A stretch of 64,000 bases of DNA from CAMDBL01 sp964498125 (GCA_964498125.1 CAZCGE010000134.1:62001-126000); one strand, 5' to 3'. Positions 7,713-17,129 are shown, counted from the stretch's first letter. The notes: generated by a model from the letters alone, not told the origin. Program-made: numbers and translations.

Positions 7713-10331
7713 TTGCAGATGATGCCCACGCGACGCAAACATTCCGAGAACGCGGCCGAGCCTGACGCCGCCACCGCCGCGCCGGATCAGGCCGGACCGG
7801 CGGCTGAGGCCTCCGGCCTCTCGATCTCGGCGCGCGCCATGGCCGTGGCCGGCGCCCAGGCGCCCTATCTCGCCGGGCTCAATCCCGAGCAGCGCGCCGC
7901 GGTGGAGACGCTCGACGGCCCGGTGCTCGTGCTGGCCGGCGCTGGAACCGGCAAAACTAGGGTGCTAACCACACGCATTGCCCATATTCTGGCGACCGGC
8001 CGCGCCTATCCGAGCCAGATCCTTGCCGTCACCTTTACCAACAAAGCCGCGCGCGAGATGAAGGCGCGGGTCGGCACGCTGATCGGCGGCGCGGTGGAGG
8101 GCATGGCCTGGCTCGGCACCTTCCACGCCATCGGCGTCAAGATCCTGCGCCGCCACGCCGAGCTGGTCGACCTGAAGTCCGGGTTCACGATCCTCGACAT
8201 GGATGACCAGCTGCGGCTGGTCAAACAGGTGATCGAGGCGGCCGGCCTCGACAAGGACCGCTGGCCGGCGCGTCAGCTGGCGTCTCTCATCGATTCCTGG
8301 AAGAATCGCGGCCTCACCCCGGACAAGGTGCCGGCCGGCGAGGCGTTCGGGTTCGCCGCCGGCAAGGGCCGCGATCTCTATGCCGCCTACCAGGCCCGCC
8401 TGAAAGAGCTCAATGCCTGCGATTTCGGCGACCTGCTGCTGGAGAACCTGCGCCTGTTCCTCGAGCATCCCGACGTGCTCGCCGACTACCAGCGCCGCTT
8501 CCGCTTCATCCTGGTCGACGAGTACCAGGATACCAACGTGGCGCAGTATCTGTGGCTGCGGTTGCTGGCGCAGCGAGTGAAGGTACCGGACGGGGTCAGA
8601 CCCGTGGGTCTGACCCCGTCCTCCACCAACATCTGTTGCGTTGGCGATGACGATCAATCGATCTATGGCTGGCGTGGCGCCGAGGTCGACAACATCCTGC
8701 GCTTCGACAAGGATTTTCCCGGCGCGAAAGTCGTCCGGCTGGAGCGCAACTACCGTTCGACCGGCCACATCCTGGCCGCCGCGTCGCATCTCATCGCCTT
8801 CAACAAGAGCCGGCTCGGCAAGACGCTGAGAACCGAGGACGTGGCCGGCGAGCCGGTGACTGTTTCCAGCGTCTGGGACGACGAGGAGGAAGCCTGCCGG
8901 ATCGGCGAGGAAATCGAGGACCTGGGCAAGGCCGGCCATCGCTTGAACGGTATCGCCATCCTGGTGCGTGCCTCCTTCCAGATGCGCGCGCTGGAAGACC
9001 GCTTCATCACGCTCGGCCTGCCCTATCGCGTCATCGGCGGCCCGCGCTTCTACGAGCGCCAGGAGATCAAGGACGCGGTCGCCTATCTCGAAGTCACCGC
9101 CAACCCGGCCAACGACCTGAAATTCGAGCGCATCGTCAATGTGCCAAAGCGCGGTCTCGGCGACACCACGGTCAAGCGCATCCACGAGTTGGGACGAGCC
9201 CGGAGCATTCCAATGGTCCAGGCCGCGCGCGAGATCATCGAGACGGAAGAGCTGGCGGGCAGGACGCGCCGGTCGCTCGCCGACCTGCTGCGCGCCTTCG
9301 AACGCTGGCGCTCGCGCATCGACGATCTCAAGCACACCGAGCTCGCCGAGCTGATCCTGGATGAATCCGGCTACACCGCCATGTGGCAGGCGGACAAGGG
9401 CCCGCAGGCCCATTCCCGCCTGGAAAACCTCAAGGAGCTGGTGCGCTCCATGCACCAGTTCGAGTCGCTGGCGGGCTTCCTCGAGCACGTGTCGCTGGTC
9501 ATGGATCTCGACGCCGGCGAGGACGGCCAACGCGTCTCCATCATGACGCTGCACGGCGCCAAGGGGCTGGAGTTCGACACGGTCTTCCTGCCGGGCTGGG
9601 AGGAAGGTCTGTTCCCGCACCAGCGGGCGCTGGACGAGAGCGGGTTGGCCGGCCTGGAGGAGGAGCGCCGCCTGGCTCACGTCGGCCTGACGCGCGCCCG
9701 CCGCCGCGCCCGCATCTCGTTCGCCCAGAACCGGCGCATGCGCGGGCTGTGGCAGTCCGCGTCGCCATCGCGCTTCATCGACGAGCTGCCCGAGGCCAGC
9801 GTCACGGTGGTCGAGAATAAGAGCCCGTTCGGTGGCGCCTACCAGAATTTCGGCCCGGCGTTCGGGCGGCACAATCCATTCGGGCCGAGCCGGTTCGACA
9901 ATGCGCGCGGAGGTGGCGGCACCGCCACCAAGCCCGCGAGCGCAGCCAAACCCGCCCCGACCGGTTCGGGCCCCGCCGGCGACAGCGGCGCCGGCGGTCT
10001 GTCGGATCGCGACCAGGCCGGCTATCAGACGCCGGGCTGGCAACGCGCCAAGCAGAACTGGCGCGACGACCCTGGCCCCAAGGAGCGCGGCCGCGCCAAC
10101 GCCCGCCCGAGCGGCGGCTCTGCTGGTTCCGGCGGCGGCCCCATCACCATCGAAGGCGAGCTGATCGCCGCCTCCACCGGCCACGTCTCTGAGTTCTCGG
10201 TCGGCGAGCGCGTCTTCCACGAAAAATTCGGCTACGGCGCCATCGCTGTTATCGACGGCAACAAGCTGACCATCGATTTCGACAAGGCGGGGCAGAAGCG
10301 GGTGGTGGAGAGTTTTGTAAGGAAGGGGTAA
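7713..10331 (+). CDS. UvrD/PcrA-family ATP-dependent DNA helicase with an in-frame palindrome insert
   Basis: An 872-residue superfamily 1 3'-5' helicase for repair and replication-fork upkeep. Walker A AGAGTGKT is at about 75-82; VDEYQDTN, GDDDQSIYGWRGA, LERNYRST, MTLHGAKGLEFDTV and LTRARRRARISFA follow in the family order. The C-terminus (about 700-872) has a Gly/Pro-rich linker and a Tudor-like end (GERVFHEKFGYG). Residues about 293-303 (DGVRPVGLTPS) sit just before the NICCVGDDDQS motif and are encoded by a 34-bp perfect palindrome of the local repeat family, so they are an insertion relative to relatives. It keeps the frame. The 3' end is repeated at 11272-11462. Confidence 0.92.
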   Translation: MQMMPTRRKHSENAAEPDAATAAPDQAGPAAEASGLSISARAMAVAGAQAPYLAGLNPEQRAAVETLDGPVLVLAGAGTGKTRVLTTRIAHILATGRAYPSQILAVTFTNKAAREMKARVGTLIGGAVEGMAWLGTFHAIGVKILRRHAELVDLKSGFTILDMDDQLRLVKQVIEAAGLDKDRWPARQLASLIDSWKNRGLTPDKVPAGEAFGFAAGKGRDLYAAYQARLKELNACDFGDLLLENLRLFLEHPDVLADYQRRFRFILVDEYQDTNVAQYLWLRLLAQRVKVPDGVRPVGLTPSSTNICCVGDDDQSIYGWRGAEVDNILRFDKDFPGAKVVRLERNYRSTGHILAAASHLIAFNKSRLGKTLRTEDVAGEPVTVSSVWDDEEEACRIGEEIEDLGKAGHRLNGIAILVRASFQMRALEDRFITLGLPYRVIGGPRFYERQEIKDAVAYLEVTANPANDLKFERIVNVPKRGLGDTTVKRIHELGRARSIPMVQAAREIIETEELAGRTRRSLADLLRAFERWRSRIDDLKHTELAELILDESGYTAMWQADKGPQAHSRLENLKELVRSMHQFESLAGFLEHVSLVMDLDAGEDGQRVSIMTLHGAKGLEFDTVFLPGWEEGLFPHQRALDESGLAGLEEERRLAHVGLTRARRRARISFAQNRRMRGLWQSASPSRFIDELPEASVTVVENKSPFGGAYQNFGPAFGRHNPFGPSRFDNARGGGGTATKPASAAKPAPTGSGPAGDSGAGGLSDRDQAGYQTPGWQRAKQNWRDDPGPKERGRANARPSGGSAGSGGGPITIEGELIAASTGHVSEFSVGERVFHEKFGYGAIAVIDGNKLTIDFDKAGQKRVVESFVRKG
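8588..8621. repeat. 34-bp palindrome of the GGGGTCAGACCC family inside the helicase gene
   Basis: Two perfect 16-bp arms (GGACGGGGTCAGACCC and its reverse complement) separated by GT. It is the longest perfect copy of the family in the window and the only one within a gene. It preserves the helicase reading frame. Confidence 0.85.
10140..10330 (+). repeat. Direct repeat copy A: 3' end of the helicase gene
   Basis: These 191 bp (last 64 codons of the helicase) recur at 11272-11462 in the same orientation with about 90 percent identity by eye and no indels. The two copies bracket the membrane-protein gene at 10389-11144. Confidence 0.85.
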
Positions 10332-10388
10332 CCAAGCTAGCCGCAGCAATGATCGTGAAACAGTGCGAGAAAACAATACATGCCAGCC

Positions 10389-11144
10389 ATGCAAGAATTT
10401 ATTTCACATCCAATTACGCAACTGGCTGGTTGGCTGGTTGGTATTGCCTCTTTGCTCCTCTCGATATATTTCTGGCAAAACCAACGCCAGCTTTGGAAGC
10501 TCACCTATGATGTGTCAAATCTCATCATTTTGGCCCCCACAGAGATTGGCGGTGTGCGCATTACAGCAAACTACTCTGGACATGCGAGCAACTGCTTGAC
10601 GCAATCCGTGTTTCTTATCAGAAATAGGGGCAATCAAGCGATTACGAAAGAAAACATTCCGAACGGTATCCAGTTTTCAAGTGAGGGCACGATATTGGGT
10701 GGTCAGGTAGTTGCGGCAGATTCACCCCAGTGCAACATATTGTATCAAAACGAAGGACCGCGTCACGGTCGTATTGTTTTCGACTATCTGCGCCCAGGCG
10801 AAGGAATGGTTATTGCACTCCTGCACACAGATCCCGCGTTGTTCTTAGACTTTTTGGCCGATGGCCCCCGTCTGAAAGGGATGCAATACAAGAGGGTTCG
10901 TCGGCCAAATCAGATCATTGCCGTAATATCTTCTCTGCTTTCCGCCGTCCTATTCGGGGGATTGCTCGCGCTATTGTATAAGATGATAGCCCTTGGAGGT
11001 AGTTACGAAATAAAGAGCACAAGCCTTTTTGCGATTCTTTTTCTTGCGATCAACCTAGGTCTCAGCTCTTGGTATTTCCTTAGAAGTACTGCTGTTCGGA
11101 CGACACGCTCCGAGAAGAAATTTCTGGAGCTAGCTCGCAATTGA
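10389..11144 (+). CDS. Membrane protein of unknown function, probably acquired
   Basis: A 251-residue protein from MQEFISHPITQL; a start three codons earlier (10380) is equally possible. Residues about 8-26 form a transmembrane helix (GWLVGIASLLLSIYFW). A soluble region of about 140 residues follows, with an Ig-like beta pattern (NCLTQSVFLIRNRGNQAITK). Two further helices lie near 176-198 and 213-233, so the middle domain is held at the membrane. I do not recognise a family. The gene is visibly richer in A and T than its neighbours and lies between direct repeats of the helicase 3' end, both signs of horizontal arrival. Small membrane-anchored proteins of this layout are common among orphan cargo genes. 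Confidence 0.7.
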   Translation: MQEFISHPITQLAGWLVGIASLLLSIYFWQNQRQLWKLTYDVSNLIILAPTEIGGVRITANYSGHASNCLTQSVFLIRNRGNQAITKENIPNGIQFSSEGTILGGQVVAADSPQCNILYQNEGPRHGRIVFDYLRPGEGMVIALLHTDPALFLDFLADGPRLKGMQYKRVRRPNQIIAVISSLLSAVLFGGLLALLYKMIALGGSYEIKSTSLFAILFLAINLGLSSWYFLRSTAVRTTRSEKKFLELARN

Positions 11145-11164
11145 CCGGCAGTTGCATAGGTTGA

Positions 11165-11196
11165 GTTAGGCCTTGAGCGCGAGCGCAGGGCCTAAC
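11165..11196. repeat. GTTAGGCC hairpin
   Basis: GTTAGGCC at 11165-11172 pairs with GGCCTAAC at 11189-11196 across a 16-nt loop. The flanks extend the pairing toward a GTTGGGTTAGGCC-like palindrome. It follows the membrane-protein gene and may serve as terminator, or be one of a second palindromic repeat family (compare 11526-11563). Confidence 0.5.
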
Positions 11197-11271
11197 CCAA
11201 CAGGGGCTTTCTCGGAGCCACGTCGGGCTACGCGCGACCGCGCCGGCGCCCGTCTGAGCGCAGCGGGCGCG

Positions 11272-11463
11272 CCCATCACCATCGAAGGCGAGCTGATCGC
11301 CGCCTCCACCGGCCACGTTTCCGAGTTCGCGGTCGGCGAGCGCGTCTTCCACGAAAAATTCGGCCCCGGCACGGTTGCCGAGATCGACGGCAACAAGCTG
11401 ACCATCGATTTCGACAAGGCCGGGCGGAAGCGGGTGGTGGAGAGTTTTGTCAGGAGGGGGTAG
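11272..11463 (+). pseudogene. Duplicated C-terminal fragment of the UvrD/PcrA helicase
   Basis: This 192-bp frame encodes the last 63 residues of the helicase again (ITIEGELIAASTGHVSEF, then VGERVFHEKFG) and ends with its own stop. It has no helicase motifs, no ribosome-binding site and no plausible independent start, so it is a remnant. At one stretch it reads PGTVAE where the intact gene reads YGAIAV; the TVAE form looks closer to what relatives carry, so this copy may be the original gene end, displaced by insertion. Confidence 0.8.
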
Positions 11464-11525
11464 GTCGGGTCGACCCGGACACCTGATCCGGGGAGACACG
11501 ACATTCCGGCAACGGCGCGCGCTAT

Positions 11526-11563
11526 GTTGGGTCGCGCTCGGCTGACGCCTCCCTTGACCCAAC
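11526..11563. repeat. GTTGGGTC / GACCCAAC hairpin
   Basis: GTTGGGTC at 11526-11533 pairs with GACCCAAC at 11556-11563; the flank CTAC continues the outer repeat TAGGTTGGGT. A half copy, GTAGGTTGGGTCAAG, occurs near 62279. This is a second, smaller palindromic family. Confidence 0.5.
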
Positions 11564-11589
11564 CTACAAGAATGCCGTCGGCGGGCCGA

Positions 11590-12063
11590 CTATTCGTCGC
11601 GAGACCAGACCTCGTAGCCGATTTCCTTTGCGATCATCCCGTCGCGAATATGGAAGTTGTGCAGCAGCCGCATCTTCACCTTGGTGCCGATGGGATACGG
11701 ACAATTCTCGAAGCCATCGCCGGACAGTCGGAACGTCACCCGCATGTCGTCGAAGACCCGGTCGGGCGAAGCGAAACGCTCGATCGGATGAAAGGCGATC
11801 CCCTCGGCGGAGTCGAAGACACGCAAGTACATTTTCTTGATCGTCTCCCGGCCCGAATAGGCAACGCCACGCGAGGGCGCCTCCCAGACGGCATCCTCGG
11901 TATAAAGCTGGATGCATTCGTCGATGCGGTCGGGATTCTCCTCGTGCAGATGCATGTCGACCAGATCGAGCGCGTATTGGCACCTCTGCTCATAGGTCAT
12001 CGGCATATGGCGACGCGCCAGCAATTGGGCGACTGTCTCGCGGGATTTCTCGACTAACGTCAT
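11590..12063 (-). CDS. SnoaL/NTF2-like protein
   Basis: A 157-residue product starting MTLVEKSRET, with GGAG 7 nt upstream. It has the cone-shaped alpha+beta NTF2-like fold pattern: helix (YALDLVDMHLHEEN), LYTEDAVWEAP, YSGRETIKKMY, then strands ending LLHNFHIRDGMIAKEIGYEVW. The family contains polyketide cyclases, dehydratases and ligand carriers; nothing here fixes the substrate. It lies downstream of the molybdopterin dehydrogenase gene on the same strand, about 100 bp away, so it may share its transcript. Confidence 0.75.
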   Translation of the reverse strand: MTLVEKSRETVAQLLARRHMPMTYEQRCQYALDLVDMHLHEENPDRIDECIQLYTEDAVWEAPSRGVAYSGRETIKKMYLRVFDSAEGIAFHPIERFASPDRVFDDMRVTFRLSGDGFENCPYPIGTKVKMRLLHNFHIRDGMIAKEIGYEVWSRDE

Positions 12064-12162
12064 GGTTCGTCTCCAGTGCGTTGAACTGCGCCCACTGATC
12101 CCCCGTGGACACTCAGGCTCCACCCCTTCGACGGGTTGTGTCAAGCGCATGAATTTCGCCGC

Positions 12163-14473
12163 CTACTTGGCGCCGGCGGCCCGGCAATCGCGCATCGCCT
12201 GCCAGACCCGTTCAGGGGTTGCAGGCCCATCGATCGGCGCCGCCCCCAGCCGCGCCAAGGCATCGTCGACAGCATTGGCGATCGCGGGATATGCGGCGAC
12301 GGCGCCGGACTCGCCACAGCCCTTGACGTCGAGCGGGTTGGTCGTGCAGCGCGTGGCGTTGAAGCTCAATTCAAACGCTGGCAGATCGTCGGCGCGCGGC
12401 ATGGCGTAGTCCATGAAGGATGCAGTCAGCGGCTGGCCCGATGCCGCGTCATAGACCGCCTGCTCGAACAGCGCCTGGCCGACGCCTTGTGCTATCGCGC
12501 CATGCACCTGTCCCGCGACAATCATCGGATTGATCATGATGCCGTAATCGTCGACCGCGGTGTAACGTGCAAGCGTGACCTGGCCGGTGTCACGATCCAC
12601 CTCCACCTCGACGACATGGGTGCCATTGGGAAAGGTCATCCATTCGCGCGTCCAGCACTGATAGCTATCGAGTGGCCGGCCGCTCGCGCGCGCCGTCGCG
12701 GCGACGTCGAGCAACCCGACCGAGCGATCGGTTCCCGCCACGACAAAGCGACCGTCGGCAAAGCGCACGTCGGCTGCCGCGGCCTCGAGCATTTCGGCGG
12801 CCGCGGGCAGGCCCTTGGCAATGATCGCATCGCAGGCCCGCAAGATCACCGTGCCGGCCATGTACGTCGAGCGTGAACTACCCGAGCCGCCGCCCATCGC
12901 AATGAGGTCGGTGTCGGCCTGGCGATGCTGGATGCTGGCGTTCGGCAAGCCAAGCCGATCGGCGACGATCTGCGGAAATGTCGTTTCGTGACCCTGGCCG
13001 ACGCCTTGCGTGCCGACGATCAGCGAAACCGTGCCGTCCGCCTCGAAGCGAATGTCGGCATTCTCGCTGGGGAAGCCGCCGGTCCCCTTGATGTGGTAGG
13101 CAAAGCCGAGGCCGCGCAAGCGACCCTGCGCCTCGCTCGCCTGGCGCCGGACGTCAAACCCTTGCACATCGGCGGCGGCAAGGGCGCGGTCGAACGTTTC
13201 CGGGAAGGCGCCGCTGTCCACCGTCTCGCCCAGCGCATTGGTCATCGGCATGGCGGTGCTGGCCACCATATTCATCCGGCGCAGCGTCGCCCGATCGAAC
13301 CCGCATTCGCGGGCCGCCCTGTCGATCAGCCGCTCCATGATATTGACGGCCTCGGCAAAGCCCGGCCCGCGGGTGACGCCAACCGGTGTCGTGTTCGTCA
13401 GCACACCGGCGATGCGCAACACAATCACCGGGATGCGATAGACCGACCCCGACAGATGCACATACTGGTAGCTCTGCACGCCGCCGGCGCTGCGCATGTA
13501 GGCGCCGGCATTGGCGATGCTGTCGACACGCAGTGCCAGAAAGCGGCCTTGCGCGTCCAACGCCAGGCTGGCGTCGGCCTCGTGATCGCGCGCCTGATGG
13601 TCCGACGTGAATACTTCGCCGCGGGTCGCGATCCACTTGACCGGCCGACCGAGGCGCCTGGCTGCCCACGGTGAGCGCATACTCGGCATAGGCAAAGTTC
13701 TTGGCGCCGAAGCCGCCGCCGACATCAGGCGCAATAAAGCGCACATCGGCCGCGGCCACGCCCAGCGCACGGGCGGTGTGATCGCGATTGACGTGGATGC
13801 TCTGACTCGAAACGTGCAGCGTGTAGCGGCCAAGACCGGGATCATAGAGTCCGACGGCGCCGCGCGGCTCCATGGGGTTCGTGACGACGCGGTGATTGTT
13901 GACGCGGAGCCGCACAACGTGGGCAGCAGCGGCGAACGCCAATTCGGCCGCGGCCACATCGCCTGTCTGCCAGTCGAAACACAGGTTGCCTGGAACCTCG
14001 GCGGCAATCTCGACCGCGCCGTGCGCGCGCGCCGCTGCCGTGGTGACCACGGCGGTGATCGGCGCGTAATCGATGGCGACGCGCTCGGCGGCATCGAGCG
14101 CCTGTTCGTGCGTCTCGGCGATGACCAACGCCACCGCCTCGCCGACGTGCCGCACCTTCTCCTCCGCCAGCAACGGCTGCGGCATGAATGCGCAGCGCTC
14201 TCCGGTCTTGACGTTGGCCTCGACGGTGGGCAGCAGAGGCCCCAGGCCGTCCTGGCGAGCGTCGGCGGCGGCGAGGACCGCCAGAACTCCAGGAGCAGCA
14301 CGGGCAGCACGGGCATCGATCGACAGGATGCGCGCATGCGCGTGCGGCGATCGCAGCACGACGGCGTGTGCTAGCCCGGGAAAGACGCAATCGTCGAGAT
14401 ACCGGCCTTGCCCGATGATGAAACGTGCGTCCTCCCGGCGCTTGGGAGCATCGCCAATGTTGGAGCGAGTCAT
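12163..14473 (-). pseudogene. Xanthine dehydrogenase-family molybdopterin-binding subunit, frameshifted
   Basis: About 770 codons encode a CoxL/XdhB-type large subunit, but in two frames. From MTRSNIGDAPKRREDARF the first frame carries the a/b hammerhead domain and APDVGGGFGAKNFAYAEYALTV. At the CCC run at 13665-13667 the frame breaks; the next frame resumes with AARRLGRPVKWIATRGE and runs to the end, including the cofactor segment GVGQGHETTFPQI and the catalytic Glu in GCGESGAVAAYPA. One extra base (or two missing) explains it. The loop GVTRGPGFAEA lacks the Cys of CO dehydrogenases, so CO is not the substrate. No small Fe-S or FAD subunit lies nearby. It is either a decayed gene or a sequence error. 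Confidence 0.85.
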
Positions 14474-14510
14474 GAGCGGACCTGGGTGCTGCGATAGGGG
14501 TGTTCGATGC

Positions 14511-14837
14511 TCAGCTCCCCGCGGGAAATGAGCCTGCGACTCGCAGAATTTCCCGCGTGCGTGTGACGCGGTTCTGCCAGCGCGCATTGAACTCGGCGAT
14601 CAGCTTGGTGAGCGCGGCGCTGTCCAATATGGCCTTGGCGGCGGCGACCGACTCGAATTCGTAGAATGCCACGTGAACGGCGGGATCAATCTCGCTCCAG
14701 CACCGCCAGGCGCGTTTCGCACCGAAGCCGGCCACGGCATCGGGCAAGTGCTCATCGGCATACCACGTATCGAACGCCTCCCGTTCGGCCGGATCGCCAA
14801 CCTCGGCGCGCACGACAAAAATTCCTGTCTCCGTCAT
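14511..14837 (-). CDS. EthD-like small dimeric alpha-beta barrel protein
   Basis: A 108-residue protein with a ferredoxin-like dimeric alpha/beta barrel pattern: TGIFVVRAEV, then EREAFDTWYADEHLPDAV (the W..EH.P motif of EthD and related monooxygenase-like proteins), then AWRCWSEID and VAFYEFESVAAA. Such proteins handle small aromatic or heme-like substrates or have no known chemistry. It lies between the LeuB-like and molybdopterin dehydrogenase genes on the same strand (about 30 bp from each), suggesting one operon. Confidence 0.75.
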   Translation of the reverse strand: MTETGIFVVRAEVGDPAEREAFDTWYADEHLPDAVAGFGAKRAWRCWSEIDPAVHVAFYEFESVAAAKAILDSAALTKLIAEFNARWQNRVTRTREILRVAGSFPAGS

Positions 14838-14865
14838 ACCGATGCCCTTTCCAGCCGGCTCGGCC

Positions 14866-15978
14866 TCACCCGGCCAATCGCGCCACCTCCGTCTCGATCG
14901 CGCGACCCATCTCGGTGGTGCCGACCTTCCTCATGTTGGGCTGCATGATGTCGCCGGTGCGATAGCCTTGACCGAGCACGTTGGCGATGGCGCTGTCGAT
15001 CAGGTCGGCCTCCCGCGTCATGCCGCAGGAATAGCGCAGCGCCATGCCGAAGCTGGAGATGGTGGCGATCGGGTTGGCTAGTCCCTGACCGGCGATGTCG
15101 GGCGCCGAGCCGTGCACCGGCTCATACAGCGCCTTGCGCTTGCCGGTCTTGCTGTCGGGAGCGCCGAGTGAGGCCGAAGGCAGCATGCCGAGCGAGCCGG
15201 TCATCATCGCCGCCTCATCCGACAGGATGTCGCCGAACAGGTTGTCGCACACCACGACATCGAACTGCTTGGGATTTTTCAGCAGCTGCATGGCGCAGTT
15301 GTCGGCCAGGATCGGCTGATACTCGATCTCCGGCGCGTAGGACTTATGCACCGCCGCCGTCACCTGCTGCCACAGCACGCCGGTGCGCATGACATTCCAC
15401 TTGGCTGCCATGTGCACTTTCTTGCGACGTACACGGGCGAGATCGAAGGCGACCTGGACGATGCGTTCGACCTCATATGTGGTGTAGACCTGCGTATCGA
15501 CGGCGCGTTGCTGGCCGTTCTCCAGCGTCACCATTTCCTTGGGGAGGCCGAAATAGACCCCGCCCGTCAGCTCGCGCAGGATCATGATGTCGAGACCTTC
15601 GATCAACTCGCGCCTGAGCGAGGAGGCCTCCGCCAGCGCCGGATAGCAGATCGCCGGGCGCAGGTTGGCGAATAGATCGAGGTCCTTGCGCAGACGCAGC
15701 AGGCCGGCCTCCGGGCGGATGTCGTAGGCCACCTTGTCCCACTTCGGCCCGCCGACCGAGCCAAACAGGATGGCGTCGGCGCTGTCGGCCTTGGCCATCG
15801 CCGCGTCGGTGACGGGAATGCCGTGCTTGTCGATCGAGCAACCGCCGCACAGATCCGACGACGTCTCGAACGTTGCCTTGCCCTTCTTGTTGAAGAAGGC
15901 GATCAGGCGCTCGACCTCGGCCATGACCTCGGGGCCGATGCCGTCGCCGGGCATAAGGAGCAGGGAGTGTGTGGTCAT
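14866..15978 (-). CDS. LeuB-family 3-isopropylmalate dehydrogenase-like enzyme
   Basis: A 370-residue NAD-dependent beta-decarboxylating dehydrogenase. Family motifs are GDGIGPEVM at the start, LFGSVGGPKWD, the substrate arginines in LRKDLDLFANLRPA, the catalytic Tyr in ELTGGVYFG, and CDNLFGDILSDEAAMMTGSLGMLPSASLG with the metal aspartates. The segment that normally reads VDKANV in LeuB is AAKWNV here; the Lys is kept. Length and most motifs fit leucine biosynthesis, but leuC and leuD are not beside it. Its operon partners (EthD-like and molybdopterin dehydrogenase) hint at a catabolic paralogue, so I do not give the symbol leuB. Confidence 0.82.
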   Translation of the reverse strand: MTTHSLLLMPGDGIGPEVMAEVERLIAFFNKKGKATFETSSDLCGGCSIDKHGIPVTDAAMAKADSADAILFGSVGGPKWDKVAYDIRPEAGLLRLRKDLDLFANLRPAICYPALAEASSLRRELIEGLDIMILRELTGGVYFGLPKEMVTLENGQQRAVDTQVYTTYEVERIVQVAFDLARVRRKKVHMAAKWNVMRTGVLWQQVTAAVHKSYAPEIEYQPILADNCAMQLLKNPKQFDVVVCDNLFGDILSDEAAMMTGSLGMLPSASLGAPDSKTGKRKALYEPVHGSAPDIAGQGLANPIATISSFGMALRYSCGMTREADLIDSAIANVLGQGYRTGDIMQPNMRKVGTTEMGRAIETEVARLAG

Positions 15979-16080
15979 GGCGGAGATCCGTCTCTATCGA
16001 AGCTGGGCACTGGGTTTATCCGTTGGTAGTGCTAGCCTGCAGGCCTGCGAGGGGCAAGTGCAACAGTGTGTGGAGGCGCG

Positions 16081-17082
16081 ATGCGCGGTTACATCCGGTC
16101 AGGCGTTGCCGTGCTCGCCTGCGCTGCGGCATGGCCTGTGGCGGCCCAGGACGCGCCGCACCTCGGACTACCTCTCGACTGTGATCCCGGTCGCACCTGC
16201 TTCATCCAGCACTACGTCGATATCGACACCGGTGCGGGGGTGCGAGACTTCCACTGCGGCAGCGCCACTTACGACGACCATAAGGGCGTCGATTTCCGCG
16301 TGCTGTCGGCGGCGGCGGCAAAGGCCGGCGTGCCGGTGATCGCGGCAGCGCCGGGCATCGTCAAGGGCGTACGCGACGGCATGATCGACGCCTTCGCGCG
16401 CGAAACGGGCAAAGCCGGCATCACCGATCGCGAATGCGGCAACGGCATGGTCATCGACCACGGCGGCGGCTGGGAAACGCAATACTGCCACCTGCGGCAG
16501 GGCAGCGTTTTGGCAAAGCAGGGACAGCGGCTCAAGCGCGGCGAGAAGCTCGGCGAGGTCGGCTGGTCTGGGCTCGCCGACTTCGCGCATCTGCATCTGT
16601 CGGTGCACAAGGACGGCAAGGTGATCGATCCGTTCTCGGGGCGTGGCCAAGAAGGTTCTTGCGCGCGCGACGGCGGCGATAGCGGACTGTGGGACGCGGC
16701 GGTGACCCGCGCCTTTCCCTACGTCAACGGCCAATTTCTGGGCTCTGGGCTCGCAGAGGCCGTGCCGAGCCGGGCGGCGCTGGAGCACGATCATCTCGAT
16801 TTCAGGCAGGCGACGGCCACCAGTCCGATGTTGGTCATGTTCGTGCGCATCGCCAACATGCGCGCTGGCGACCAGGTGCGGATCACGGTCGATGGCCCGC
16901 AGGGCTTCACCATCCGCGGGCTCGAGCCACCGCTCCCTGCGGCCCGGCAAGTGCACGTCGCAGCCGCCGGCAAGGCGCGCGGCGCGGCGCCATGGCCCGT
17001 CGGCCTCTACCGGGGCCGCGGCGAGCTGATCCGCGATGGCGCGATCATAGCCACCACGACGCTGGAAACAGACTTGAAGTAG
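16081..17082 (+). CDS. Secreted M23-family metallopeptidase
   Basis: A 333-residue protein with a signal peptide (residues 1-24, ending VAAQ); GGAGG is placed properly before this ATG, so an earlier in-frame ATG at 16066 is disfavoured. The LytM/M23 fold contains the zinc ligands in HKGVD (residues about 59-63) and HLH near 167, plus VIDHGGGWETQYCHL. It would cut peptidoglycan peptide bridges in the periplasm or regulate amidases. A C-terminal domain of about 130 residues, a beta sandwich by its pattern, has no family I recognise. The 189-bp repeat follows the gene. Confidence 0.83.
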   Translation: MRGYIRSGVAVLACAAAWPVAAQDAPHLGLPLDCDPGRTCFIQHYVDIDTGAGVRDFHCGSATYDDHKGVDFRVLSAAAAKAGVPVIAAAPGIVKGVRDGMIDAFARETGKAGITDRECGNGMVIDHGGGWETQYCHLRQGSVLAKQGQRLKRGEKLGEVGWSGLADFAHLHLSVHKDGKVIDPFSGRGQEGSCARDGGDSGLWDAAVTRAFPYVNGQFLGSGLAEAVPSRAALEHDHLDFRQATATSPMLVMFVRIANMRAGDQVRITVDGPQGFTIRGLEPPLPAARQVHVAAAGKARGAAPWPVGLYRGRGELIRDGAIIATTTLETDLK

Positions 17083-17129
17083 GAGAGGACGCGAGGCCGG
17101 GGGCGGAACATTGGACTGCTCCCGTGAGC

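Noticed and set aside
7965..10394. An 809-codon open frame antisense to the helicase
   Set aside because: It is a codon-bias shadow of a GC-rich gene: low-complexity translation with no family features and no start site.
12163..14473. CO dehydrogenase large subunit
   Set aside because: The active-site loop reads GVTRGPGFAEA instead of the Cys-containing loop of form I CO dehydrogenases, so a general xanthine dehydrogenase-family call was kept.
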